Positions 36,374 through 46,416 are shown, counted from the first letter of the stretch. The stretch: 64,000 nt of DNA from Methanococcus voltae (GCF_017875395.1 NZ_JAGGMO010000008.1:1-64000), one strand, 5' to 3'. Numbers and translations: made by a program. The notes: generated by a model not told the origin, from the sequence alone.

Positions 36374-37561
36374 TTAATTTCTAACTTTTTTAGCAACTAC
36401 GATGTAATTACCTGTTTTTATATTGTTGTAGTGGTGCCTTTTAGCAGCATGGTGATGATGACGTTTTCCACTGTTTAAAGACTTTTTATTTTCTACGGAG
36501 AAAATACCTAATATTTCAAAGCCTTTTTCTTCTAAGTAGCTTACATATCCTTCTAAAGTTAAGCTATTTTCAAAGGTATAGCAAATTTTTTCTTTTTTAG
36601 TTCCCGTAAAGCTAAACATATTCCAGTCTATACCATCAAAAGCTTTTTTAGTAGCGTATTTTTTACCGATATTTTCAGGAAATGCTTGTTTATTTGCAAA
36701 TATGCCGTTTAAAGCTGTCGCTTCACAAATTTTGTCAATCACTGCTGGGTTTTTACCCCCTGGATTGTATGAACTGAATATTAAATCATAACCTTCTGAA
36801 TTTGAATCATCTAGTGTATCTACAAAGTTATCAGTAAAGAAGTTACCTGGTATTGTTGATACTCTATCAGAACCGTATTCTTCAATGTATTTTTTTGTTT
36901 CTTCACAAACTTCGGGTAAATCAAATACTTTACATTGAGAATCTTCATTTAAGTATGATAACGCTATACCATACAAACCGTGACCGCCTGCAACATCTAA
37001 AATGCTTTTAGCGTTTTTAATGTCTTCAAAGTGTTTTAAATAGTCAATTGTTAATTTTAATTCGCCCGCCCTACAATCAATTGCCATTCTTTTAATTATA
37101 TCTGGGAAGAAAGAACCTTCTTCAGTTTTTAATTCTCCGGACTTCAAAGTTTCTTCTAAGTTAATCCATCTGTTTGCTCTTTCACCGTAAGTGAAGAAAG
37201 GAGCTAATGAATCTATTTTACTATATTCTGAATTTGAACTCAAATATGTTTTTGAGATTTCAGTAGCCTTGTAAAATACATTTTCTGAATTATATGCTGG
37301 GTGATAAACCTTTACTAATCCAAATTGTACTAAAGCGTCTAATATGCTTTCTAATAAATTATTATTTGGTTTAAATCCTTGCTCTTCAAACCATACAGCG
37401 ATTTCTTCAAAAGTTTTAGGTTTTTCTAAGAGTTCAAAGACATTGTACTTTAAGCAGTACTTTAATAAAAAGAACTTTCTTAAACCTAGGTAAGCGTCTT
37501 CAAAAAGGTCTTCGATTTGTTCAGGTCCAACTTTAGGGGTTTCCAATACATTTTTAGCCAT
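36374..37561 (-). CDS. SAM methyltransferase paralog 1 (O-methyltransferase-2 fold)
   Basis: 395 aa. An N-terminal winged-helix dimerisation domain (LKYNVFELLEKPKTFEEIAV; LLESILDALVQFGLVKVYHP) precedes a class I SAM domain with motif I SILDVAGGHGLYGIAL and FDLPEVCEETKKYIEEYG. The fold is that of plant-type O-methyltransferases and of tetrapyrrole/carotenoid methylases. Two close paralogs lie upstream on the same strand. Unlike them it has a His-rich insert near the C-terminus (GKRHHHHAAKRHH), a possible metal-binding patch. Substrate unknown; five metal-chelate-type binding proteins next door suggest a link to a chelator or tetrapyrrole. GGTGA precedes the ATG. Confidence 0.75.
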   Translation of the reverse strand: MAKNVLETPKVGPEQIEDLFEDAYLGLRKFFLLKYCLKYNVFELLEKPKTFEEIAVWFEEQGFKPNNNLLESILDALVQFGLVKVYHPAYNSENVFYKATEISKTYLSSNSEYSKIDSLAPFFTYGERANRWINLEETLKSGELKTEEGSFFPDIIKRMAIDCRAGELKLTIDYLKHFEDIKNAKSILDVAGGHGLYGIALSYLNEDSQCKVFDLPEVCEETKKYIEEYGSDRVSTIPGNFFTDNFVDTLDDSNSEGYDLIFSSYNPGGKNPAVIDKICEATALNGIFANKQAFPENIGKKYATKKAFDGIDWNMFSFTGTKKEKICYTFENSLTLEGYVSYLEEKGFEILGIFSVENKKSLNSGKRHHHHAAKRHHYNNIKTGNYIVVAKKVRN

Positions 37562-37732
37562 TTTTTCACCATTTATTATTGTATTATGCCGTAATAAATA
37601 TATTATGTTGTAATAATTAATAATTCAATAAATAATTAATAATTCAATAATTTGCAATAAATCCATATAAATTTGTAAGATACAAAAATATTATTTAATA
37701 TGATTTAATTATTGATATTGAAATATTAATTA

Positions 37733-38905
37733 TTATCTTATTTTCTTAGTAACGATTATATAGCTTCCCATCTGATTATTCATTATTTTAGGGTTACATT
37801 TATAACTAACTTCATTTTTAACGCTTCTTCTTTCATCAAATGAATATATATCTAATAATTCAAAGCCTTTTTCTTTCATATAACTTATATATCCATCTAA
37901 CGTTAAATCGTTTTTAAAAGTATTGCTTGCTCCTTCTTTTCCAAGTGAGGAAAATGAAAACATATTCCAATCAATGTTTTCAAAACTTTGTCTAAGCTTG
38001 TATTCGTCTCCGATTCCTTCTGAAAATATTTGTTTATTTACAAATACACCATTTGGAGCCATTGCATCGTAAATTTTATCAATTACTTCAATACTTTTAC
38101 AACCAGGGCTATGGGAAGTAAATACTAAATCATATCCTTTTGAATTTGAATCGTCTAACGTTTCAACAATCGTACCTTTGTAATAGTCACCGGGTGCAGT
38201 AGTTACTCTATCAGAACCGTATTCTTCAATGTATTTTTCTGTTTCTTCGCAAACTTTTGGTAAATCAAATATTTTACATTTTGAGTCTTCATTTAGGTAT
38301 GATAACGCTATACCATACAAACCGTGACCGCCTGCAACATCTAAAATACTTTTAGCGTTTTTAACTTCCTCGAACTGAGATAAATAATCAATTGTAGCTT
38401 TTAATTTACGGGAACGGCAATCAGTAACCATTCTTCTAACTGCTTCGCTGAAAAATGATTTTTCTTTTAATTTAGGCTCTTTTCCCATAAAGGTATCTTC
38501 TAAATTAATCCATTTTTTAGCTCTGCCTTTGTATGTAAGTAGTGGCGATACAGAGTCTATCCCACTAAATTCAGATTTTGGATTTAAGTAAATATTTGCA
38601 ATCTCTGAAGTTTCGTAATAAGTTTCTGCACTGTTATGGGATCGGTTGTATCTATTTATTAATCCAAATTGCACTAGTGCGTCCAATAAATTTAATAATA
38701 AGTTATCATTAGGTTTAAAACCCTGTTCTTCAAACCATATTTTGAGTTGTTCAAAAGTTTTTGGTTCTTCTAGGAGTTCGTATATATTGTATTTTAAACT
38801 GAATTCCATTAAGTAAAATTTTCTTAAACCTAAATATGCTTCTTCAAAAAGATTTTCAATGTGTTCGGGTCCTAATTTTGGACATTCCATTACGTTTTTG
38901 CTCAT
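37733..38905 (-). CDS. SAM methyltransferase paralog 2 (O-methyltransferase-2 fold)
   Basis: 390 aa, same two-domain layout as its neighbours: winged-helix part (LKYNIYELLEEPKTFEQLKI) and SAM motif SILDVAGGHGLYGIALSYL with FDLPKVCEETEKYI. After motif I comes LVFTSHSPGCKSIEVIDKIY, where paralog 1 has SSYNPGGK, so the active-site region varies. The C-terminus has YKCNPKIMNNQMGSYIIVTK instead of the His-rich insert of paralog 1. AGGTGG precedes the ATG. It lies 70 bp downstream of paralog 3, probably in one transcript. Confidence 0.75.
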   Translation of the reverse strand: MSKNVMECPKLGPEHIENLFEEAYLGLRKFYLMEFSLKYNIYELLEEPKTFEQLKIWFEEQGFKPNDNLLLNLLDALVQFGLINRYNRSHNSAETYYETSEIANIYLNPKSEFSGIDSVSPLLTYKGRAKKWINLEDTFMGKEPKLKEKSFFSEAVRRMVTDCRSRKLKATIDYLSQFEEVKNAKSILDVAGGHGLYGIALSYLNEDSKCKIFDLPKVCEETEKYIEEYGSDRVTTAPGDYYKGTIVETLDDSNSKGYDLVFTSHSPGCKSIEVIDKIYDAMAPNGVFVNKQIFSEGIGDEYKLRQSFENIDWNMFSFSSLGKEGASNTFKNDLTLDGYISYMKEKGFELLDIYSFDERRSVKNEVSYKCNPKIMNNQMGSYIIVTKKIR

Positions 38906-38975
38906 TTTTCCACCTAAATTTGTTAAGTTAATTAAATTAATAAATTAATAAATAATATTCTACGTCACTTATTGA

Positions 38976-40151
38976 TTATTGCCCTATTTTTTTAGCAACG
39001 ATTATATAGCTTCCCATCTTGCTATTCATTATTTTAGGGTTACAAGCATAGCTTAGCTCATTTCTAACGCTTTTTCCTTCGTCAAGTGCGTATACGTCCA
39101 ATATTTCAAAGCCTTTTTCTTCCATATAACTTATGTATCCCTCTAACGTTAAATCGTATTTAAAGGTGTTATTAATTCTTTCTTTCTCGAATCCTGAAAA
39201 TGAAAACATATTCCAGTCTATATTTTCCAAACTCTGTTTAACACGGTATTTATCGCCAATACATTCTGAAAATACTTGTTTGTTTACAATTAGACCATTT
39301 AAAGCGGTTGCTTCACAAATTTTATCGATTATTTCATTAGTCTTACAACCAGGGCTATTTGAGGTAAATATTAAATCATAGCCTTTTGAATTCGAATCAT
39401 CTAATGTATCTACAAAGTTATCTTTAAAGTAATCCCCAGGTATTGTAGATACTCTATCAGAACCGTATTCTTCAATGTATTTTTTTGTTTCTTCACAAAC
39501 GTGTGGTAATTCAAATATTTTACATTTTGAGTCTTCATTTAAGTATGATAAAGCTATACCGTACAAACCGTGACCGCCTGCAACATCTAAAATACTTTTA
39601 GCGTTTTTAACTTCATCAAAGCTTTTTAAATAATCGATGATAGATTTTAACTTACCTGCTCGGCAGTCTAAAACTGTTATATTAACTAAATCAGTGAAAA
39701 ACGATTTTTCTTTCACTTCTAGCTTTTTTTCTTTCAATGTATCTTCTAAAGTAATCCATCGTTTAGCTCTGTTTTTATACAGTAAAAAAGGTGAAGCTTT
39801 GTCTATTCCACTATATTCAGACTTTGGATTTAAATAAATATTTGCAGCTTCTGCAGTCTCATAATATGTTTCGCTACTATCGTAAGACCGTTTATAGCTA
39901 GTTACCAACCCAAACTGGACTAAAGCGTCTAATATGCTTTCTAATAAGTTATCATTAGGTTTAAAACCTTGCTCTTCAAACCATACTTTAATTTCTGCAA
40001 AATTTTTTGGTTTGCTTAAGAACTCGTACATGTTATACTTCAAACTGAAATATAATAAAAAGAACTTTCTTAAACCTAAGTAAGCATCTTCAAAAAGGTC
40101 TTCGATCTGTTCAGGTCCCACACTAGGGGTTTCTAATACATTTTTAGCCAT
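38976..40151 (-). CDS. SAM methyltransferase paralog 3 (O-methyltransferase-2 fold)
   Basis: 391 aa, closest to paralog 2 at the C-terminus (YACNPKIMNSKMGSYIIVAK) and to paralog 1 at the N-terminus (MAKNVLETPSVGPEQIEDLF). SAM motif SILDVAGGHGLYGIALSYL and FELPHVCEETKKYI are present; LIFTSNSPGCKTNEIIDKIC follows. It is the first gene of the methyltransferase array in the direction of transcription, with a 375-bp upstream gap containing repeated ttaataattagttaa-like elements. Ribosome binding region GGGGCG is imperfect. Confidence 0.75.
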   Translation of the reverse strand: MAKNVLETPSVGPEQIEDLFEDAYLGLRKFFLLYFSLKYNMYEFLSKPKNFAEIKVWFEEQGFKPNDNLLESILDALVQFGLVTSYKRSYDSSETYYETAEAANIYLNPKSEYSGIDKASPFLLYKNRAKRWITLEDTLKEKKLEVKEKSFFTDLVNITVLDCRAGKLKSIIDYLKSFDEVKNAKSILDVAGGHGLYGIALSYLNEDSKCKIFELPHVCEETKKYIEEYGSDRVSTIPGDYFKDNFVDTLDDSNSKGYDLIFTSNSPGCKTNEIIDKICEATALNGLIVNKQVFSECIGDKYRVKQSLENIDWNMFSFSGFEKERINNTFKYDLTLEGYISYMEEKGFEILDVYALDEGKSVRNELSYACNPKIMNSKMGSYIIVAKKIGQ

Positions 40152-40526
40152 TTAAACGCCCCGATATATAAATTAATTAGTTAATAATTAGTTAATAATT
40201 GGTAAATAATTAGTTAATAAGTAATTAATTACGATCATGTATTAATTAAAAGTTTTAAAATATCCGTAATTAGATTATACGATAAGATTGATGATATAGA
40301 TAATAATGATAATATTTGTAAGATTGACAACATTTATATTGCTAAATAATTAATAAATAACATTATATTAAATAATAACTAATTTAATCAAATAGAAAAA
40401 ATAAGTAAATGGAGATTTTATAATCTTTTACTTATTTATCTTTTTTAATTTAAATTTAAATTAACTTAGTTTAACTTATTTTAGATTAGTTAAGTTTTAT
40501 TAAGTTTTATTTGGTATTATATTCAT
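40152..40526 (-). promoter_or_regulatory. Upstream region of methyltransferase array
   Basis: 375 bp without an ORF between binding protein 1 and methyltransferase 3. Bases ~40170-40225 contain four imperfect copies of attagttaataattagtt, which could be regulator half-sites or slippage products. No clear palindrome was identified. Confidence 0.3.
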
Positions 40527-41705
40527 TTATAAGTCTTCCAATTTTTCAAATCCCAAATTCTTATTGGAAAGTCCTTCATATGCTGGTTTTCCAGTGAAGA
40601 AAGTGTATACTTCATCTGCTTTTTCAACCGGGTCAATATCTTCAAACTGTTCTGGATAAAGTACCTTACCTATGTAGTAGGAATCTGCTATTGCACTAGC
40701 TTTGTTAAATCCATACCAGCAGTATGGGATTAACCTATAGGTTTTACCGTTTTTAACGGCATCTAAATTGCCAAATTCTGGTCTTTCCAAATCTTTTAAA
40801 ACTAAATCCATTGAAGCTGAATTTATGAATAAATATTCTGGATTCCAAGTTACTAATTGCTCGTCACTTACGCTATAAACCTTACCGGTTTTTGAGATAT
40901 TGTATGCTACGTTATTAGCTCTATTGTTAGCGCCTAAATATTCAAAAGGCATCCAATGTGGGTCAGTTGTAGTTATACCGTGTCCCCCACTGTATACTCT
41001 ACCACCAATGTAAGTAGTTGGATTTTTATCAGATTTTGAAGCTCTAGTTTTTAAATCGTTTTTGTATTCTTCCAATTTATTTACCACAGCATCTGCTCTC
41101 TCTTCTTTACCCAATACCTTACCCATTACTCTTAATGATTGAGCATATTTTTCATTTTGGTCTTCGGAACCTGTTGTATCCATGAAAACTACTACGACAG
41201 GAACACCTATTTTCTTTTGTATTTCATCTGCTAAATCAGCTTGATACCCTAAAAATATCATATCGGGATTTGCAGCAATGATTTTTTCATAGTAATAACC
41301 AGAACCTGCTTTACCGACCACTGGTAAATCTGTTAATTCAGGGTTTGCTGCGACGTAAGGTAATGCCATAGAACTATTTTTATTACCTTCTGCAACTTCT
41401 ACGCCGACTACCTTATCGGCTGCATCTAAATAAACTATTTCTCTTAAACAACAACCTAAACCAATTACTCGGCTTACGTTTTTTGGTACCTGAACTGTTC
41501 TACCTGCCATATCTGTAACAGTTATGTATTCTGTAGATTTATCTGCATCTAAACCTTTAGGGTCTAGATTATTGTTCCCCTCGTTACTTTTAATGTCATT
41601 CGTTGATTCAGTACTATCGCCAATACATCCACAACTCATTGCTACGATTGTTATCATAAGTACATTAAAAGCCATAATAAATGATTTTTTCAAAGCTTTA
41701 GACAT
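40527..41705 (-). CDS. ABC transporter substrate-binding lipoprotein 1 (iron-chelate/cobalamin type)
   Basis: 392 aa. Hydrophobic signal ending in a lipobox-like MSCGC, an Asp/Asn-rich spacer, then the class III (PF01497-type) binding fold: ITVTDMAGRTVQVPKNVSRV, GLGCCLREIVYL, NPDMIFLGYQADLADEIQKK, and a C-terminal YYIGKVLYPEQFEDIDPVEK. Such proteins hand Fe(III)-siderophores, heme or cobalamin to BtuCD-type importers. It is the last of five paralogs in transcription order; none has a permease or ATPase gene nearby. GLGCC carries two Cys where others have SS, CS or CT. Confidence 0.85.
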   Translation of the reverse strand: MSKALKKSFIMAFNVLMITIVAMSCGCIGDSTESTNDIKSNEGNNNLDPKGLDADKSTEYITVTDMAGRTVQVPKNVSRVIGLGCCLREIVYLDAADKVVGVEVAEGNKNSSMALPYVAANPELTDLPVVGKAGSGYYYEKIIAANPDMIFLGYQADLADEIQKKIGVPVVVVFMDTTGSEDQNEKYAQSLRVMGKVLGKEERADAVVNKLEEYKNDLKTRASKSDKNPTTYIGGRVYSGGHGITTTDPHWMPFEYLGANNRANNVAYNISKTGKVYSVSDEQLVTWNPEYLFINSASMDLVLKDLERPEFGNLDAVKNGKTYRLIPYCWYGFNKASAIADSYYIGKVLYPEQFEDIDPVEKADEVYTFFTGKPAYEGLSNKNLGFEKLEDL

Positions 41706-42166
41706 TTTATCGTCCTTATATTATTTCCTTATATTTTATAGGTTTTATATTAGATTATATTAGATATATTAGATTATATTATATCATATTTTGTCGTATT
41801 TGTCGTATGATATTACACATTTTAGTTTAAAATTTACTCATTTGTCTACTTATTATAATTTCATATTAATAACAAATAGTTATGTGATTGGTAATAATTT
41901 TTTATAATTTATGAATTAATATTCATACAAATTAAGGAATAGTATTACTAATTAATATAATTTGCGATATAATCGTAATGAAAAAAATAAATTATAAAAC
42001 TAATATAAATTATAAAGCCAATATAAAATTAAACATAATAAAGATAACAATTAACAAGTTTAAATCTTGAAAAAATCGAAAATACATCTAAAATTTATAA
42101 ATAGATGAAATTGTTAAAATATAAAGCATGGATAATAGCTAGGTGTATATATCATGATATATGGCA
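41706..42166 (-). promoter_or_regulatory. Upstream region of binding protein 1
   Basis: 461 bp without an ORF. Bases 41903-41970 match 48121-48188 (upstream of binding protein 5) with only a few differences; inside is an 18-bp inverted repeat TATGAATTAATATTCATA (41910-41927). On the minus strand a TATA-like ttatattaatt lies about 25-30 bases before it. Near the gene, two direct copies of tacgacaaa occur (about 41793-41812). Confidence 0.5.
41910..41927. promoter_or_regulatory. 18-bp inverted repeat, candidate operator (binding protein 1)
   Basis: TATGAATTAATATTCATA: 7-bp arms around a 4-bp centre. The same arms, with centre TATT, occur 5' of binding protein 5 at 48128-48145, embedded in a conserved 68-bp block. 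The placement just downstream of a TATA-like element suggests a repressor site. Confidence 0.45.
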
Positions 42167-43369
42167 TTATTTAACCTCCCATTTTCCGAATTTTAAGTTA
42201 TAGTCGGAAAGTTCATTATATACAGGTTTTCCATTGAAAAAGGCGTGTATTTCGTCTGCTTTTTCAACTGGGTCAATATCTTCAAACTGTTCTGGATAGA
42301 GTACTTTACCGATATAGTAAGAATTTGCCAAAGCATTATCTTCATTAAATCCATACCAGCAATAAGGTAATATTGTATACATTTTATTTTCAGATACTGC
42401 CCTTAAACTTTTAAATTCTGGTCTTTTTAATTCCTTTGATATTTTAGGTACTGTAGCAGAATTCACAAAAATATATTCGGGATTCCAAGATATGACTTGT
42501 TCTTTGTTTACCGTACAATCGTTACTTACTTCTGAGATATTATATGCAACGTTGTTTGCCCTATTGTTTGACCCTAAAAATTCAAATGATGGTAAATGTG
42601 GATCAGTCGTAGTTAATCCAGTAACTCCTCCGAATACTCTGCCTGCAACGTAAATACTAGGATTTTTATCGGACTTTGTAGCCCTATTTTTTAAATCTTC
42701 TTTGTATTCTTCCATTTTATTTAATATTTCTTCAGCTCTTTCTTCTTTATCCAATATTTTAGCCATTAATCTTAAAGATTGTGCGTATTTATTATTTTGA
42801 GTGCCCGTACCTGTAGGGTTAATATACGTAACTACTACGGGTATACCCACTTTTTCTTGCAAATCATCTGCCGATTCAGAGTTAAAACCTATAAATATTA
42901 CATCAGGCTTTACTTTTATAATTCTTTCATAGTAATAATTAGAACTGGCTTTACTTACCGGGGTTAAATCCATTAATTCCTTATTTGCAGCAATATAAGG
43001 CATTCTAGTACCTACTTTTTTATCGCCTTCTTTTACTTCTATGCCAACGACCTTGTCTTTAGCACCTAAGTAAACTACTTCTCTTAATGAAGATCCTAAT
43101 CCAATTACTTTATTAACTGTTTTTGGAACCTTAACAACTCTACCCGCCATATCGGTAATTTCGATATATCCTACATTTTTATCTAAATTGTTTTCAAGGT
43201 TATTGATTCTATTATCTTTAGTAATGCTATTGTTATCATTTTTATTGTTATTTTCATTTATTACTGAAGGAGCTGTAGCTTCACCAGTACATCCACAACT
43301 AATTGTTACTATTACAAGCATAAATATACAGAATAGTATATTTTTTGGCTTTTTTAAATTTTTATCCAT
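42167..43369 (-). CDS. ABC transporter substrate-binding lipoprotein 2 (iron-chelate/cobalamin type)
   Basis: 400 aa. The signal ends in ISCGCTG (lipobox-like), followed by an Asn-rich spacer and the binding fold: YIEITDMAGRVVKVPKTVNK, GLGSSLREVVYL, KPDVIFIGFNSESADDLQEK and YYIGKVLYPEQFEDIDPVEK. It is the most divergent of the five in its N-terminal spacer. GGGAGG precedes the ATG. Its own upstream region has a 22-bp inverted repeat different from those of the other paralogs, so it may respond to a different signal. Confidence 0.85.
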   Translation of the reverse strand: MDKNLKKPKNILFCIFMLVIVTISCGCTGEATAPSVINENNNKNDNNSITKDNRINNLENNLDKNVGYIEITDMAGRVVKVPKTVNKVIGLGSSLREVVYLGAKDKVVGIEVKEGDKKVGTRMPYIAANKELMDLTPVSKASSNYYYERIIKVKPDVIFIGFNSESADDLQEKVGIPVVVTYINPTGTGTQNNKYAQSLRLMAKILDKEERAEEILNKMEEYKEDLKNRATKSDKNPSIYVAGRVFGGVTGLTTTDPHLPSFEFLGSNNRANNVAYNISEVSNDCTVNKEQVISWNPEYIFVNSATVPKISKELKRPEFKSLRAVSENKMYTILPYCWYGFNEDNALANSYYIGKVLYPEQFEDIDPVEKADEIHAFFNGKPVYNELSDYNLKFGKWEVK

Positions 43370-43433
43370 AATGTCCTCCCAATCATATGATTTGTTATTT
43401 TATCTTTCGAATTTTTAAATATTATTTAAGTAA

Positions 43434-43455
43434 TTAATTAAGTGTACTTAATTAA
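43434..43455. promoter_or_regulatory. 22-bp inverted repeat, candidate operator (binding protein 2)
   Basis: Arms TTAATTAAGT and ACTTAATTAA around a 2-bp centre, 65-86 bp upstream of the binding protein 2 start. A TATA-like ttaaatatatt (minus strand, about 43464-43474) lies just upstream of it, a typical place for an archaeal repressor site. The remaining part of the 339-bp gap (43370-43708) holds no ORF. Confidence 0.4.
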
Positions 43456-43708
43456 ATAAAGTTAATATATTTAAGTATAGTTAAATAATTTAATAATACT
43501 TAATATTACACTAATAGGATATAAATTTTACTATTAAATCATACTTTGCTAGTATTAAAAATAACAAATAAAAATATTAAAAATATTAAAGATATTAAAA
43601 AATAGAATAAAACTCATATTACTAATAAAAAAATAGAATAAAAAATAAAAAGACGATGATATTAATTATTTATTAATTATTTATTAATTGTTAGTTAATT
43701 ATTCAATA

Positions 43709-44893
43709 TTATTCAATATTATTTAAGTCTAATTTCTTAAATCCGCCTATTTTTCCAGTTAACTCGTCATAAGCTGGTTTTCCATAGAAGAATGTGTATA
43801 TTTCGTCTGCTTTTTCAACCGGGTCAATATCTTCAAACTGTTCTGGATAGAGTACCTTACCAATGTAGTATGAATCTGCTATCGCAGTATCTTTATTATA
43901 CAAGTACCAACGGTATGGCAATACCTGATAAACATTATTGTTTGAAACTGCACCTAAGCTTTTGAATTCTGGTTTTTGGAATTCTTTTGAAACTTTATCT
44001 ATTGAAATAGAACTTATAAATATATATTCTGGGTTCCATTCTAATAACTGCTCTTTACTTATAGCCATACCTTTACTTTCATTACAAAGGTCATATGCCA
44101 CGTTATTTGCTTTATTATTAGTGCCTAAATATACTAATGGTGGCCATTTTGCGTCTGTTGCGGTTAATCCATTTATGCCCTGGTATGCTCTACCACCAAG
44201 GTAAACACTCGGGTTATTATTAGATTTTGAAGCTCTTAGAGCTAAATCTGCTTTATATTCTTCAATTGTGGTTAATATTTCTTCTGCTCTTTCTTCTTTA
44301 TTTAATATTTTACCCATTAATTTTAAGGATTGCGTATATTCCTCATTTTGAGCTTCTGTACCAACAGGAGCTGTATAAACTACAACTACAGGAATTTGTA
44401 ATTTTTCTTGCATATCATCTGCTACATCAGATTCATATCCTATGAATATAACATCAGGGTTTATTTGTAAGATTCTTTCATAATATTGTTCAACATTACC
44501 AGATTCGCTCACAATAGGTAATTTCATTAATTCCTTATGTGTTAAGATATACAATGTTCTTAAACCTACTTTATCGTCAGCTTCTAATTTTTCTACGCCG
44601 ACTACTTTGTCACTTGCATTTAAATAAACTATTTCTCTTAAAGAAGAACCTAAACCAATTATTCTAGTTACATTCTTCGGAACTTGAACTGTTCTGCCCG
44701 CCATATCTGTAATAGTCATATATTCTGCAGTTTTACTTGCGTCACTACCTTTAGCATTTGCGTCAGTATTATCTGTAGTCGATACAGGCGTCAGTTCAGT
44801 AGCTCCACTTGTACAACCACAACTCATTACGATAGCTACAACTGCAAATATGCTAAAAATCGTAACTAATGATTTTTTCAGTGTTTCATTCAT
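43709..44893 (-). CDS. ABC transporter substrate-binding lipoprotein 3 (iron-chelate/cobalamin type)
   Basis: 394 aa. MSCGCTSGA lipobox region, then YMTITDMAGRTVQVPKNVTR, GLGSSLREIVYL, NPDVIFIGYESDVADDMQEK and YYIGKVLYPEQFEDIDPVEK. The first ~70 codons and the upstream region are nearly identical in DNA to binding protein 4, whereas the ligand-binding part has diverged. This is a mosaic that points to recent duplication or gene conversion of the secretion/regulation part. The likely role is capture of a metal chelate at the outer face of the membrane. Confidence 0.85.
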   Translation of the reverse strand: MNETLKKSLVTIFSIFAVVAIVMSCGCTSGATELTPVSTTDNTDANAKGSDASKTAEYMTITDMAGRTVQVPKNVTRIIGLGSSLREIVYLNASDKVVGVEKLEADDKVGLRTLYILTHKELMKLPIVSESGNVEQYYERILQINPDVIFIGYESDVADDMQEKLQIPVVVVYTAPVGTEAQNEEYTQSLKLMGKILNKEERAEEILTTIEEYKADLALRASKSNNNPSVYLGGRAYQGINGLTATDAKWPPLVYLGTNNKANNVAYDLCNESKGMAISKEQLLEWNPEYIFISSISIDKVSKEFQKPEFKSLGAVSNNNVYQVLPYRWYLYNKDTAIADSYYIGKVLYPEQFEDIDPVEKADEIYTFFYGKPAYDELTGKIGGFKKLDLNNIE

Positions 44894-45237
44894 CTTATCT
44901 TCTCATATGTTTTATATTTTGAAATCTAAGTATACACTAATATTGTCACATATGTGATATATATAACTTTAAGATTGGTAAAGAAAAGTTTAATTACAAG
45001 TCAAAAAGTAATACTAAGTAATAATGGGTTAAAGAACTTAGAAAATAAAGTATCACGCGGGACATAAAAAACCATTAAAAAGTAATAACGTAAAAAATCA
45101 TAAAATAAAATATAATAAAATAGGAAATTATAATAAAATATAAAATAAAAATACTGTTCCCAACAACTAAAATATAGAACAATTTACTGGATTAAAAAAA
45201 TATAGAATAATTTAATAAAATATTTTTATGATTTTTA
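44894..45237 (-). promoter_or_regulatory. Upstream region of binding protein 3
   Basis: 344 bp, no ORF. The 205 bp nearest the gene are the duplicated block described for 44679-45098; the rest is A-rich spacer after binding protein 4. Confidence 0.45.
44946..44957. promoter_or_regulatory. TCACATATGTGA palindrome (binding protein 3)
   Basis: A perfect 12-bp palindrome 53-64 bp before the start of binding protein 3, abutting a TATA-like ttatatatat on the minus strand. Likely operator; conserved because it lies in the 420-bp duplicated block. Confidence 0.5.
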
Positions 45238-46416
45238 TTATTTTATATCCAATTGTTCAAATCCTAAATTTTTCTTAACTATTTCGTCATATACTTCTCC
45301 ACCATTGAAGAATAAGTATATTTCATCTGCTTTTTCAATGGGGTCAATATCTTCAAACTGTTCTGGATAAAGTATTTTTCCGATATAATAAGAATCTGCT
45401 ATCGCAGTACCTTTATTGTAGGAGTATAATCTGAAAGGAGGTACTTTATAAACGTTGCCATTTTTAACGGCACTTAATTCTTTAAATTCAGCTTTTTCGA
45501 AACCTTTTTCAACCATACCAAGCGCAGTAGCAGGTATGAACATATATTCAGGGTTCCAGGTTATTAATTGCTCTTCACTTACTGATACACCTTTACTTGC
45601 ATTATCCATTCCATATGCTACGTTATTAGCTCTATTGTTAGCACCCAATAATTCGAATGGTGGCCATCTAGGGTCTGTGGTGGTTATACCGTTTGTTCCG
45701 TAGTATGCCCTACCTGGGATATATACACTAGGATTTTTATCAGATTTTGAAGCTCTTGCCTTTAAATCTGCTTCATATTCATCCATTTTATTTATTATTT
45801 CTTCAGCTCTTTCTTCTTTATTTAATACTTTACCCATTAATCTTAATGAGTTTTCATATTTTTTGTTTTGTTCTTCTGAGCCGATTGCAGTGGCATGAAC
45901 AATTATAACAGGTATATTTAATTTAGATTGCATGTCATCTGCTATTTCTGCTTCTTGATTTCCCAGAAATATTACATCAGGATTTGCTGCAAGGATTCTT
46001 TCATAATATTGCTGTGTTTTACCTGCTTTACTTACCGTAGGTAATTCTGCTAATTCAGGGTTTGCCATCATATATGGCATTCTCATACCTATTTTTTCAT
46101 CACTTTCTACTTCTTCTATGCCCATAACTTTATCTTTTGCACCCAAGTAAACTATTTCTCTTAACGTACATGCTAAACCTATTACTTTATCCACTTTTTT
46201 TGGAACTTGAACTGTTCTGCCCGCCATATCTGTAATAGTCATATATTCTGCAGTTTTACTTGCGTCACTACCTTTAGCATTTGCGTCAGTATTATCTGTA
46301 GTCAATACAGGCGTCAATTCAGTAGCTCCACTTGTACAACCACAACTCATTACGATAGCTACAACTGCAAATATGCTAAAAATCGTAACTAATGATTTTT
46401 TCAGTGTTTCATTCAT
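45238..46416 (-). CDS. ABC transporter substrate-binding lipoprotein 4 (iron-chelate/cobalamin type)
   Basis: 392 aa. The N-terminal ~70 residues equal those of binding protein 3 apart from one Ser/Leu change; beyond PKKVDKVIGLACTLREIVYL the two diverge. ANPDVIFLGNQEAEIADDMQ and YYIGKILYPEQFEDIDPIEK mark the binding fold. GLACT replaces the GLGSS of protein 3 at a position where ligand contacts are plausible. Expected membrane-anchored binding protein with a distinct ligand preference but the same control as protein 3. Confidence 0.85.
   Translation of the reverse strand: MNETLKKSLVTIFSIFAVVAIVMSCGCTSGATELTPVLTTDNTDANAKGSDASKTAEYMTITDMAGRTVQVPKKVDKVIGLACTLREIVYLGAKDKVMGIEEVESDEKIGMRMPYMMANPELAELPTVSKAGKTQQYYERILAANPDVIFLGNQEAEIADDMQSKLNIPVIIVHATAIGSEEQNKKYENSLRLMGKVLNKEERAEEIINKMDEYEADLKARASKSDKNPSVYIPGRAYYGTNGITTTDPRWPPFELLGANNRANNVAYGMDNASKGVSVSEEQLITWNPEYMFIPATALGMVEKGFEKAEFKELSAVKNGNVYKVPPFRLYSYNKGTAIADSYYIGKILYPEQFEDIDPIEKADEIYLFFNGGEVYDEIVKKNLGFEQLDIK

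Noticed and set aside
36166-36396. Minus-strand 76-codon ORF rich in Tyr-Ile-Ile
   Set aside because: It is a by-product of the 12-bp A/T satellite and overlaps the end of methyltransferase 1; no ribosome binding site or protein-like composition.
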